A stretch of DNA of 64,000 nucleotides, taken from Bin5 sp965220715. GTDB taxonomy: Bacteria; Chloroflexota; Anaerolineae; Caldilineales; Caldilineaceae. The stretch spans positions 1,736,001 through 1,800,000 of the forward strand of contig OZ244843.1 in the NCBI GenBank assembly GCA_965220715.1. Reading direction: 5' to 3'. The stretch's first letter is position 1. Each line of letters opens with the position of its first letter. The translations under genes were made by a program, and so were the position numbers. Of this stretch, positions 8,763 to 15,790 are shown piece by piece. The notes beneath the pieces were generated by a model. The model was not told the origin of the DNA, ran no database searches, and was given only the letters and a program-made list of their open reading frames with translations.

Positions 8763-8802
8763 TGGGATATAGTTTGGGAAATGTCCGTATAAATTGGGAT
8801 AT
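8762..8802 (+). promoter_or_regulatory. TTGGGA direct repeats downstream of the lexA promoter (candidate operator)
   Basis: TTGGGATAT occurs at 8762-8770 and again at 8794-8802, exactly 32 bases apart, with a related TTTGGGAAA at 8773-8781 between them. The block overlaps the -10 box and the expected transcription start. LexA proteins usually autoregulate, so an operator is expected here, but these repeats do not match the Escherichia coli (CTG-N10-CAG) or Bacillus (GAAC-N4-GTTC) LexA boxes. The assignment is therefore only positional. Confidence 0.4.
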
Positions 8803-8872
8803 TCGTCAACCATTGTCCAGCGTTCACTCAGAGAAACAGTAATGTACCCAACAACCTTCCAGGAGGACGACG

Positions 8873-9571
8873 ATGAAACTCTCCGAACGCCAGAAAAGCA
8901 TGCTCGCCTTTATTGCCGAATTTGTCGAAGGCAATAACTACCCGCCCACTATCCGCGAAATCGGCACCGCCTGCGGCATTTCCAGCACATCCGTAGTCAA
9001 GTACAATCTGACCAAACTGGAACGGGATAAACTGATTAAGCGCGACAAAGAGGTCAGCCGCGGCTTGAGCCTGGACTGGGGCCGCCTGCAAGAAGCAGGG
9101 CTTGCCGACAATATGATCGGCGCGCCCAATGCTGACCGAGGTGTCCGCAGCGATGGCTCCTCCTTCAATTTCTTTCAGGTCCCCGTGCTGGGCCATATTG
9201 CCGCCGGTCAGCCAATTCAGGTCGAAACTGCAGACCACTTTAGCGCCGACGAATGGCTTGATCTGAACGAGTCGCTCTTCCGCAATCCCGCCGAACTATA
9301 TGCTCTGCGCGTGCAGGGCGATTCCATGATCGACGCCAGCGTCCTCGATGGAGATATTGTCATCCTCCGGCATCAGGAGCGGGCCGAAAACGGTGAGATG
9401 GTTGCCGCTTGGATCGACAACAAGAACGAAACGACGCTCAAGCACTTCTATCTGGAAGGGGACCAGGTTCGTCTGCGCCCGGCCAATCCCAGTTACCCGG
9501 AGATGTTCTTGCCCGCCGCAGACGTGAGTGTCAAGGGCAAAGTTGTGTCGGTGATTCGTCAACTGGAGTGA
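8873..9571 (+). CDS. lexA: LexA SOS-response transcriptional repressor
   Basis: The 232-residue protein has the N-terminal winged helix of LexA (residues 1-65, with PPTIREIGTACGISSTSVV) and a C-terminal S24 peptidase domain. The self-cleavage site is A111-G112 (HIAAGQPI), the nucleophile is S151 (VQGDSM) and the general base is K190 (NETTLKHF), so RecA-stimulated autocleavage should be intact. It is about 30 residues longer than E. coli LexA; the extra length is in the linker around residues 70-100. The ATG has a strong AGGAGG ribosome binding site. It controls DNA-damage genes in the family. A consensus promoter and repeated TTGGGA sites lie upstream. No umuDC- or recA-like partner is present in the window. 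Confidence 0.96.
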   Translation: MKLSERQKSMLAFIAEFVEGNNYPPTIREIGTACGISSTSVVKYNLTKLERDKLIKRDKEVSRGLSLDWGRLQEAGLADNMIGAPNADRGVRSDGSSFNFFQVPVLGHIAAGQPIQVETADHFSADEWLDLNESLFRNPAELYALRVQGDSMIDASVLDGDIVILRHQERAENGEMVAAWIDNKNETTLKHFYLEGDQVRLRPANPSYPEMFLPAADVSVKGKVVSVIRQLE

Positions 9572-9789
9572 CTCCGACAGTTTGCCAAGGCGGGCGGATG
9601 CGGTAGAGCGTCAAACAGGCGCCCACCTCATCCGAAATTTCACGGCCATCCATCCCCCCAACAGCACTGAAAAGTGTGGCGGGCACCTTCGTGTCCCGTT
9701 TGGAACAATGTTTCGCCCCGCCCTGCTCATCCCGCGGCACCCTCCAGGATCGTCGGGATCTCCACCGTTCTCGCGCTTTGGCAGCGGTG

Positions 9790-10059
9790 TTAACTTGCCT
9801 TTTCCGCCTCCATCAACCGCCCCAACTCGCGCCGAACCTGGGAGCGTCTCTCCAGCAAATGGTTGAACTGCTCGTCACAACCCGCTATCGGCGTAGGATA
9901 GCTGCTGATCTCCTGTTGAATGCGCGCCTTCTCTGCCTGCAATCGGCAACGGAGCGTCTCCCATTCCGCCGCACGTTCGGCGGACTCCCGCTCCGCCTGC
10001 GCCGTCCTCGCACTGGCCGCCCCTCCCACAGTGCCAAACTCTGTATCGGACCCGGACAC
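9790..10059 (-). CDS. small predicted coiled-coil protein of unknown function
   Basis: I do not recognise a family. The frame encodes about 89 residues rich in Ala, Glu, Arg and Gln, with long amphipathic stretches (AERAAEWETLRCRL, EEISSYPTP-like break, then LLERRSQVRRELGRLME), which look like two helices of a coiled coil separated by a proline kink. GTG at 10059 is chosen because GGAGGGG lies four to five bases upstream; the frame also opens at a TTG eight codons earlier. The opposite strand has a longer frame (9676-10422), but its composition (Arg, Ser, Pro, Cys rich) looks like an antisense shadow. Neighbours are lexA, convergent, and a repeat-rich non-coding stretch. It could be a remnant of a larger coiled-coil protein. 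Confidence 0.45.
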   Translation of the reverse strand: MSGSDTEFGTVGGAASARTAQAERESAERAAEWETLRCRLQAEKARIQQEISSYPTPIAGCDEQFNHLLERRSQVRRELGRLMEAEKAS

Positions 10060-10356
10060 CTGGCCCCTCCGGCATGTCGTCAATTCGTTAACCGTCTAGA
10101 CTCCATTCTAACACGCGCCATCTCACCAGGTTTCATCCCAGACTTAGAAATTTCCAGAGTAGCGGGCTGCGGATCCCAGTCTAACTCCCTATACATAGCC
10201 AGAACCCGCCCCAGATTTCGGAATGCATTCTTTACCGCAAATTCGCCGGTGCACGCCAGATATGCGGACATCCCCCTCAGATCGCAGGCCTCCCTCCCTC
10301 CTCGGTTTTTCCTCTCACTCCTCACTCCTCTTCACTCTCTTCTCGATTTTTCCCTC

Positions 10357-10385
10357 TTGACATACTTGCACATATGTGCGATAAT
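10357..10385 (+). promoter_or_regulatory. orphan promoter-like site with palindromic operator in the spacer
   Basis: TTGACA (10357-10362) and GATAAT (10380-10385) are 17 bases apart, and the spacer contains the perfect 12-base palindrome GCACATATGTGC (10368-10379). A palindrome between -35 and -10 is a classic repressor position. No convincing gene follows on the plus strand for more than 1 kb. Confidence 0.5.
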
Positions 10386-10880
10386 ATCCACACTGGCGCC
10401 TCCTTTCCAGAACGCCTCATAATCGGATCATGGCACATTCTGGAACTGTGTAGCCCCAAGTAGAGACTTGACCGCTGACTTGCCAGCATCCAGGCACAGC
10501 CGCTCACGACTCGTAACACCCCGGCAATCGCACAACTCAATATCATGTTGGCCCTCTCGTCTCGTGCCGCGCCAAGCCGCTGCGGCCAGCCCAACCAACG
10601 TCACTCAACCTGCCTGCGTCCGGCAGCGCTGTTTTCTTCGTGAAACTTCGTGCCCTTCTTGGGCCGGCCAAAGTCAGCCGCGCGGCCTGACCGCGCCGCG
10701 CAAACCGATCGACAATACTGACAACTGACCTGGAACAGCCCAAAATCGAACGCAAAATATGCCTTTGAGCGGACAAAGCGGACATTTTTATGAAAAAATT
10801 CAGAAAAATACCCCCGCTGTCCCGCCCTGGCTGGCAAACCTACGCTGAATCGCCGGCTGCCCGTCCAGCGCCCTCAGAAG
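10386..10880. other. intergenic stretch without recognisable gene
   Basis: Frames on both strands here (up to about 90 codons) have compositions typical of chance ORFs and no ribosome binding sites. A short transcript from the orphan promoter just upstream would run into this region. Nothing else was recognised. Confidence 0.5.
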
Positions 10881-11325
10881 ACCTGTCACTATCTCTCGTG
10901 AACGCTCGCAATCTCTCATGCTCTCTCGTGCAACGCTCGTGAGCGCTCGTCAAACGCTCGAACGAGCGCTCCTGTGTCGGCAGGGCCCCATCATCCCGAA
11001 AATCCTAAGAAATCCTGCAAATCCTGCTCCAGACAATCCGACTAGCGCTCTCAATCTCTCATGATCTCTCGTGAACGCTCGTACAAGCGCACCAATGCCA
11101 GCAAGGACGCCGCCATCCCGAAAATTTCAACAAATCCTGCAAATCCTGCTCCAGACAATCCGACTAGCGCTCTCAATCTCTCATGTTCTCTCGTGAACGC
11201 TCGTGAACGCTCGTCAAACGTTCGAACGAGCGTCCCTGTGTCGGCGGGGCCCCGCCATCCCGAAAATCCCAAGAAATTCTGCAAATCCTGCTCCAGACAA
11301 TCCACCCATCTCTCGTAAACACACG
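10881..11325. repeat. tandem long repeats of 122-143 bases built on CTCTCGTGAACGCTCGT
   Basis: Three diverged units are visible. The anchor CAATCTCTCATG starts at 10909, 11052 and 11174 (spacings 143 and 122). Each unit continues through a cluster of GAACGCTCGT words, a self-complementary block such as CGTTCGAACG, then CATCCCGAAAAT and CAAATCCTGCTCCAGACAAT. The third unit runs on into short CTCTCGTAAACAC words. Minus-strand frames stay open through the repeats, but this reflects repeat periodicity rather than a recognised protein. Confidence 0.75.
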
Positions 11326-11490
11326 TAAAACTCTCGTAAACTCTCGTGCATCGCTCGCACAAGCGCTCACCAGTTGCCTGCGACCAATTCGCCAGTTGTC
11401 TGCCAGTGTCACTCCAACGCCCCCCCCCAAAAAATCCCCCCAAATCGGGATGTACGACTCCTTCAAAGGACTATCGCCCGACCAATGACT

Positions 11491-11502
11491 GTAGTATACT
11501 AC
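11491..11502. promoter_or_regulatory. perfect 12-base palindrome containing a -10-like TATACT
   Basis: GTAGTATACTAC is its own reverse complement and lies 168 bases upstream of the dehydrogenase start codon. The central TATACT could serve as a -10 box, but no matching -35 is seen 16-18 bases upstream, so this is only a candidate regulatory site. Confidence 0.3.
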
Positions 11503-11669
11503 CCCCCAAACCATCGGCACTGTCCTTCCCGGTCCGCGCCGTCACGACAATTTGTCCAACTATCAATCTTCCCTACCTCTATGAGTCCCCTGCCCACACC
11601 GCTCCACAATTGCGGAGGGAACGAACTGGGCTACCCAGGCTCACTCTACCAACAGCAGGAGAAAAAACC

Positions 11670-12728
11670 ATGGCAAAAATTGGTCGGGCGGTCATCGTCC
11701 AAGGACAGGATTTCGAAATCCGCGAATATCCCGTGCATGACCCTGAACCGGGCAAAGTGCTCCTGCGCCAGGAACTGGCCGGTATCTGCGGAACGGACCT
11801 GCACTACTGGCAGAACGGCATAGAGGGAGAATTGGTCATGGGCCACGAAAATGTTGGCGTTATCGAGGCCATCGGCGCCGGCGGTGCCAAAGACTACATC
11901 GGCCGTCCCCTGGAGGAAGGCGACCGCGTCATCTTCTCCCCGGGCACAGGCGGCTACGGCGCCTACGGCTTCTACGATACCCCCGACATTGCCCCCCACT
12001 TCTACGGCGGATTCGCCGACTATATCTACCTGGGCTTCGAAAATACCTGCATACTCAAAACCAACTGCACGCCCGAGGTCGCCGTGCTGACCGAACCCTA
12101 CACCATCGGCGTCCACGCCGCCATGCGCGGCAAAGTGCAGCTGGGTGATACCGTCGTCGTCCAGGGCAGCGGCGCCATCGGCCTCGTAACCCTCCTCTGC
12201 GCCAAACAGATGGGAGCTGCCCAGATCATCGTTGTAGGCGGCCCCGCCAGACGCCTCGAACTGGCAAAGGAATTCGGCGCCGATGTGACTATCAACATCG
12301 AAGAGGTTACCAGCGTCGAAGAGCGCACCGAGCAGGTGTACTGGCACACACCGTTGAAGCGCGGCGCCGACATTGTATTCGAATGCTCCGGATTCCTGGC
12401 CGCCACGCCCGAAGGGTTGGGCTATCTGCGCCACAGCGGCACTTACGTGGAGGTCGGCCATTTCGTCGATATGGGCTCCATCGATTTCAATATCAACCAA
12501 CTCCTCATGCGCAAGAATCTGACTCTTGAGGCCGTCTGGGGCAGCACCTACGAGCACTTCGTGCGCGGCTTGCCCATTCTCGAGAAGAACGAATTCCCCT
12601 ATGGCGACATGGTCAGCCATAAACTGCCTCTCGAACGCGTAGGCGATGGGTTCCACGCCCTCGATGGCACCTACCGCCTCGGGGATGAGCAAGTGATTAA
12701 GATCGCCGTCAAAGCGTGGGATGATTAG
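11670..12728 (+). CDS. zinc-binding medium-chain alcohol/polyol dehydrogenase
   Basis: A 352-residue MDR-superfamily dehydrogenase. The catalytic zinc site is represented by the Cys of GICGTDLHYW and the His-Glu of MGHENVG. The Rossmann motif is VVQGSGAIGLVTLLCA, with NAD-type binding expected. The four-cysteine structural-zinc loop found in many family members is absent; the corresponding region reads GGYGAYGFYDTPD. The start ATG 11670 has GCAGGAGAAA upstream; the frame is open for 108 codons before it, but that part is repeat-derived and not protein-like. The following NHL-propeller gene is on the same strand 99 bases downstream. Likely substrates are sugar alcohols or other secondary alcohols; specificity cannot be read from sequence. 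Confidence 0.9.
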   Translation: MAKIGRAVIVQGQDFEIREYPVHDPEPGKVLLRQELAGICGTDLHYWQNGIEGELVMGHENVGVIEAIGAGGAKDYIGRPLEEGDRVIFSPGTGGYGAYGFYDTPDIAPHFYGGFADYIYLGFENTCILKTNCTPEVAVLTEPYTIGVHAAMRGKVQLGDTVVVQGSGAIGLVTLLCAKQMGAAQIIVVGGPARRLELAKEFGADVTINIEEVTSVEERTEQVYWHTPLKRGADIVFECSGFLAATPEGLGYLRHSGTYVEVGHFVDMGSIDFNINQLLMRKNLTLEAVWGSTYEHFVRGLPILEKNEFPYGDMVSHKLPLERVGDGFHALDGTYRLGDEQVIKIAVKAWDD

Positions 12729-12827
12729 AAAACCGCAGCGCAGAATGTCCTCACGCTGAAGCGCAACAGAAAAATCCATTTCCACGCCGCACCCGCGGCG
12801 GGTTTCAATTGGGTAAAGGAGATTGCC

Positions 12828-13688
12828 ATGCCGTTCGGAACCGGCGCCTATCAGTATGAAGTAGTGGAAAACTGGGCCAAACTGCCCGCAGGTTGGCAGT
12901 TCGGCTGGGTAGCCGCGGTCGCCTGCGACTCCCAGGACCGCGTCTTTATCTATTCGCGTAGCGAGCATCCCCTCGTCGTCTTCGATCGCGATGGCAACTT
13001 CCTCGCCTCCTGGGGCGAAGATGTCATCGAGGATGCGCACGGAATCTTCATCGACAGCGAAGACAACGTCTGGTGTACCGAGCGTCAGACTCACTGCATC
13101 TTCAAGTTCAACGCCAAGGGGGAGTTGGTAATGACTATCGGCGCTCCTGGCCAGGAAGGCGCACCCGGCGACCCATTCCGACTGCCAACCGATCTGGGCG
13201 TAGCCTCCAATGGAGACCTGTTTATCTCCGACGGCTACGACAACGCCCGCGTCCATAAGTATTCAGCCGCCGGCGAACTGCTCCACTCCTGGGGCGACTG
13301 GGGCGAAGGGCCCAGCCAGTTCACCCTCTCCCACTGCGTCCGGCTGGACAAAGACGATCGCGTTTGGGTCTGCGACCGCACCAATGACCGCATTCAACTC
13401 TTCGACACCGACGGCAACTTCCTTGAGGAACGCACCAGCCTGCTCAAACCGGATACCATCTACTTCGACCCCAATGGCGAGGTCGTCTACGTCGCCGAAC
13501 TCGAGCAACGCGTCAGCGTCTGGACCCTCGACGGCGAACTCCTCAGCCACTGGGGCGGCGCCCAGCCCAGCGACAAAGCCGGCGAATTCAAAGCCTGTCC
13601 GCACGGCATCTGGGCCGACTCCCACAGCGACCTCTACGTCGGCCAGGTGCAGGTCGACGATGGCCTCCAGAAATTCCGCCGCCTGTAG
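12828..13688 (+). CDS. NHL-repeat beta-propeller protein
   Basis: A 286-residue protein of about six repeated blades of NHL type. Recurrent elements are FDRDGNFLASWG, HGIFIDSEDNVWCTE, FNAKGELVMTIG, LPTDLGVASNGDLFISDGY, FDTDGNFLEE and CPHGIWADSHSDLYVG. No signal peptide is visible, so the location is probably cytoplasmic. Related propellers occur as peptidyl-alpha-hydroxyglycine lyase-like domains and as lactonase-like proteins in sugar catabolism; here the catalytic activity is unknown. AAAGGAG precedes the ATG. The gene is likely co-transcribed with the upstream dehydrogenase, so an oxidation followed by lactone opening is a reasonable but untested idea. Confidence 0.85.
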   Translation: MPFGTGAYQYEVVENWAKLPAGWQFGWVAAVACDSQDRVFIYSRSEHPLVVFDRDGNFLASWGEDVIEDAHGIFIDSEDNVWCTERQTHCIFKFNAKGELVMTIGAPGQEGAPGDPFRLPTDLGVASNGDLFISDGYDNARVHKYSAAGELLHSWGDWGEGPSQFTLSHCVRLDKDDRVWVCDRTNDRIQLFDTDGNFLEERTSLLKPDTIYFDPNGEVVYVAELEQRVSVWTLDGELLSHWGGAQPSDKAGEFKACPHGIWADSHSDLYVGQVQVDDGLQKFRRL

Positions 13689-13695
13689 AGAAAGG

Positions 13696-13716
13696 AGGAG
13701 ACGATTCAGGTCTCCT
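13696..13716 (+). terminator. hairpin after the NHL-propeller gene
   Basis: AGGAGAC (13696-13702) pairs with GTCTCCT (13710-13716) across a 7-base loop, starting 8 bases after the stop codon. No clear U-tract follows, so it is a weak intrinsic-terminator candidate. Confidence 0.4.
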
Positions 13717-13759
13717 TCCCTCTTGCTTTCCAGGCCGGTAAAAGTGAGGATAGAATAGT

Positions 13760-13795
13760 GGTATCCGTGATTTTCTTACGGATACCCTTGTTTTT
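13760..13795 (+). terminator. intrinsic terminator-like hairpin upstream of the AbiL-like pair
   Basis: GGTATCCGT (13760-13768) pairs perfectly with ACGGATACC (13778-13786) across 9 bases, and a run of five T follows after four bases. It ends 17 bases before the ATPase start codon. It could end upstream transcription or act as a leader hairpin that attenuates the defence genes. Confidence 0.6.
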
Positions 13796-13811
13796 CCATT
13801 GGAAGTGAACT

Positions 13812-15149
13812 ATGCTCATCGAATTCAGCGTCGCCAACTACCGTTCTTTCCGTGACGAAGTGACCTTCAGCATGGTAGCCAGCCCCCTCAAGGCTGAAGG
13901 TGGCGAGCCTGACGTCAGGAATCAGTTCGCCGCGCCGGGCGACATCAGCCTCCTGACAAGCGCTGCCATCTACGGCGCTAACGCCAGCGGTAAGAGCAAT
14001 CTCATTGCCGCCTTCGACTTCATGCAACGCTTTGTCAGAGAGTCTCACGAAAATACCGAGGGGACTGGGGGAATCGGAGTTGAACCTTTCCGGCTCAGTA
14101 CCAAGACAGAATCTTCTCCTTGTTTTTTTGAGGTTGTCTTCATTGTTGACGGGGCCCACTACCGTTATGGCTTTGAAGTTACGGAGGAAGTGGTTGTCTC
14201 TGAATGGCTGCACGTGGTGCCAGAGTTAAAGAAAGGAAGCGAATGCCAGAGTGATAGCGACGAGGTTATACTCTTTGAGCGAGATGGTGCTTCCATCAAT
14301 TTACATGAATCTTTCGAGGAGGAGGGCCGTCTACTATCGGAAAAGACTCGGCCCAATGCACTCTTTCTTACCGTAGTCGCCCAGTTCAATGGGAAAACGG
14401 CGCAAAGAATTTCTGACTGGTTTAGCTCAATTGTAATCGCCTCCCATTGGGCGAGCGTGAAACAGCTTATGCGGCTGACCACGGAACAATTGCTTAGCGA
14501 TAAAAGTTATCTGAAAGCCATAGAATCGTTGATTGCACTATTGGACTTGGGAATTGAAGCAATTCAAATTGAAAAGGCAGACCTCCCAGAAGTCACTCTT
14601 CCTGCTCACTATCCGGCAGAATTTCAGACCGCGATTGATACCGCAAGAGACTTATTCAAGAATGACGGAAAAACGAAGATCAGAACCGTCCATCGCAAAG
14701 TGGGAGATGATGGCCAGCCAGTTGCTACTGAGTTCTTTGACTTGGACAAACACGAGTCACAAGGAACCGAGAAGATCTTTTCTCTTGCAGGCCCCCTTCT
14801 AAGTGCTTGGAAGGACGGAAGTATACTCATTGTAGATGAATTGGATGCCAGCCTGCATTCCTTACTTACCCAGAAAATCGTTGGCCTTTTCAACAATTCG
14901 GAAGTCAATTCAAATAACGCTCAGCTCATCTTTGCAACGCAGGACACCAATCTTTTGGACCATCGGTTACTTCGCCGCGATCAAATCTGGTTTACAGAGA
15001 AGGATCACCAGGGGGCTTCGCACCTTTACTCATTAGTTGAGTTTAAGATTGATAACGATGCGCTTTTCGAAAGGGACTATATCCAAGGACGCTATGGTGC
15101 TATTCCTTTTCTTGGGAATATCCGCCAAGTGTTCTTGGAGGACGAATGA
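13812..15149 (+). CDS. AAA family ATPase of AbiL/RloAB-like defence system (AbiLi/RloA-like)
   Basis: A 445-residue SMC/ABC-like AAA ATPase. The N-terminus LIEFSVANYRSFRDEVTFS is typical of AAA_15/AAA_21 defence ATPases. Walker A is YGANASGKSNL (residues 55-62), Walker B is ILIVDELDASLHS (about residue 340), and a sensor-like IFATQDTNLLD follows. The C-terminal GRYGAIPFLGN block resembles AbiLi proteins. The next gene is RloB-like and overlaps by four bases (ATGA), indicating translational coupling and probably a complex. The family role is abortive-infection or other anti-phage defence, with the ATPase as sensor or regulator. Base composition here is visibly more AT-rich than in the flanking catabolic genes, suggesting horizontal acquisition. 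Confidence 0.82.
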   Translation: MLIEFSVANYRSFRDEVTFSMVASPLKAEGGEPDVRNQFAAPGDISLLTSAAIYGANASGKSNLIAAFDFMQRFVRESHENTEGTGGIGVEPFRLSTKTESSPCFFEVVFIVDGAHYRYGFEVTEEVVVSEWLHVVPELKKGSECQSDSDEVILFERDGASINLHESFEEEGRLLSEKTRPNALFLTVVAQFNGKTAQRISDWFSSIVIASHWASVKQLMRLTTEQLLSDKSYLKAIESLIALLDLGIEAIQIEKADLPEVTLPAHYPAEFQTAIDTARDLFKNDGKTKIRTVHRKVGDDGQPVATEFFDLDKHESQGTEKIFSLAGPLLSAWKDGSILIVDELDASLHSLLTQKIVGLFNNSEVNSNNAQLIFATQDTNLLDHRLLRRDQIWFTEKDHQGASHLYSLVEFKIDNDALFERDYIQGRYGAIPFLGNIRQVFLEDE

Positions 15150-15790
15150 TGGCCAGGAGGGGAAGACATAGGAGATCCCAGAGAGCCGAAACACGCAACT
15201 ATCGAGCGAGACGTTCTGATAGACAGGAAACCATTCAGAGGTTCCTGATCGTGTGTGAAGGTGAGAAGACTGAACCCAGCTACTTAGGTAGTTTTCGCGG
15301 CCCAGCACTAGTGCTTGATATTAGAGGCTTCGGTATCAATCCGCGGAAACTGGTGGACAAAGCATTGGAACTGGGAGAGGAAGGCGAATACGAACAGGTC
15401 TGGTGTGTATTCGATCGGGACGACTGCTACGTTGGTGACTTCAATAACGCGTTGGACCGGGCTCGGAGCCAAGAGATAAATGTGGCCTACTCCAGCCAAG
15501 CTTTTGAACTCTGGTATATGCTCCACTACGATTTCCACAATACAGCTATTCCCCGCCAAGACTATGGGAGGAAACTGAGCAAATCCTTGGGTCGCGAATA
15601 CCGCAAGAATGATCCAAACATGTACGATCTGTTGTCCTCTCTTCAAGAAACTGCTATTCAGAACGCCGAACATCTGTTAGGGCAATATTCTCCACCTATT
15701 CCAGCGGCAGATGATCCCTCCACCACGGTTCACTTGCTTGTCAAAGAGCTAAATCGATTCTTGCCAGAGAATCGAAAGAACACAGAATGA
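15146..15790 (+). CDS. RloB-like protein (AbiLii), predicted effector of the defence pair
   Basis: A 214-residue RloB-domain protein. The diagnostic segments are FLIVCEGEKTEPSYL near residue 32, VWCVFDRDDCYVGDF near residue 85, and NVAYSSQAFELWYMLHYDF near residue 110. The EGEKTE and DRDD acidic motifs are reminiscent of the TOPRIM-like catalytic centre of OLD-type nucleases, so a metal-dependent nuclease activity is plausible but unproven. The N-terminus is very Arg-rich and may bind nucleic acid. It overlaps the ATPase stop codon by four bases, and its own stop overlaps the start of the glycerate kinase gene (15787). The pair is therefore inserted seamlessly in front of a catabolic gene. 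Confidence 0.82.
   Translation: MMARRGRHRRSQRAETRNYRARRSDRQETIQRFLIVCEGEKTEPSYLGSFRGPALVLDIRGFGINPRKLVDKALELGEEGEYEQVWCVFDRDDCYVGDFNNALDRARSQEINVAYSSQAFELWYMLHYDFHNTAIPRQDYGRKLSKSLGREYRKNDPNMYDLLSSLQETAIQNAEHLLGQYSPPIPAADDPSTTVHLLVKELNRFLPENRKNTE

Noticed and set aside
10080..10325. 81-codon minus-strand frame (MSAYLACTGEFAVKN core)
   Set aside because: Somewhat protein-like but no adequate ribosome binding site spacing and no recognisable family; left out as unsupported.
9676..10422. 248-codon plus-strand frame downstream of lexA
   Set aside because: Composition rich in Arg, Ser, Pro, Leu and Cys, no ribosome binding site, and a more protein-like frame lies opposite at 9790-10059.
10881..11325. 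CRISPR array
   Set aside because: Repeats are long, degenerate and contiguous with no unique spacers, and no cas genes are present.
11051..11520. Overlapping minus-strand frames of 115-130 codons across the tandem repeats
   Set aside because: They stay open because the repeat units lack stops in those frames; both frames and the plus strand are open at once, so periodicity rather than coding explains them.
11646..13256. 536-codon minus-strand frame opposite the alcohol dehydrogenase and NHL genes
   Set aside because: It is antisense to two well-supported genes; its residues (Val, Asp, Gly, Ala rich) mirror the codon bias of the plus-strand genes and show no family motif.
13776..14213. Alternative minus-strand frame over the AbiL-like ATPase start
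   Set aside because: The plus-strand frame carries Walker A and family N-terminal sequence; the minus frame has none.
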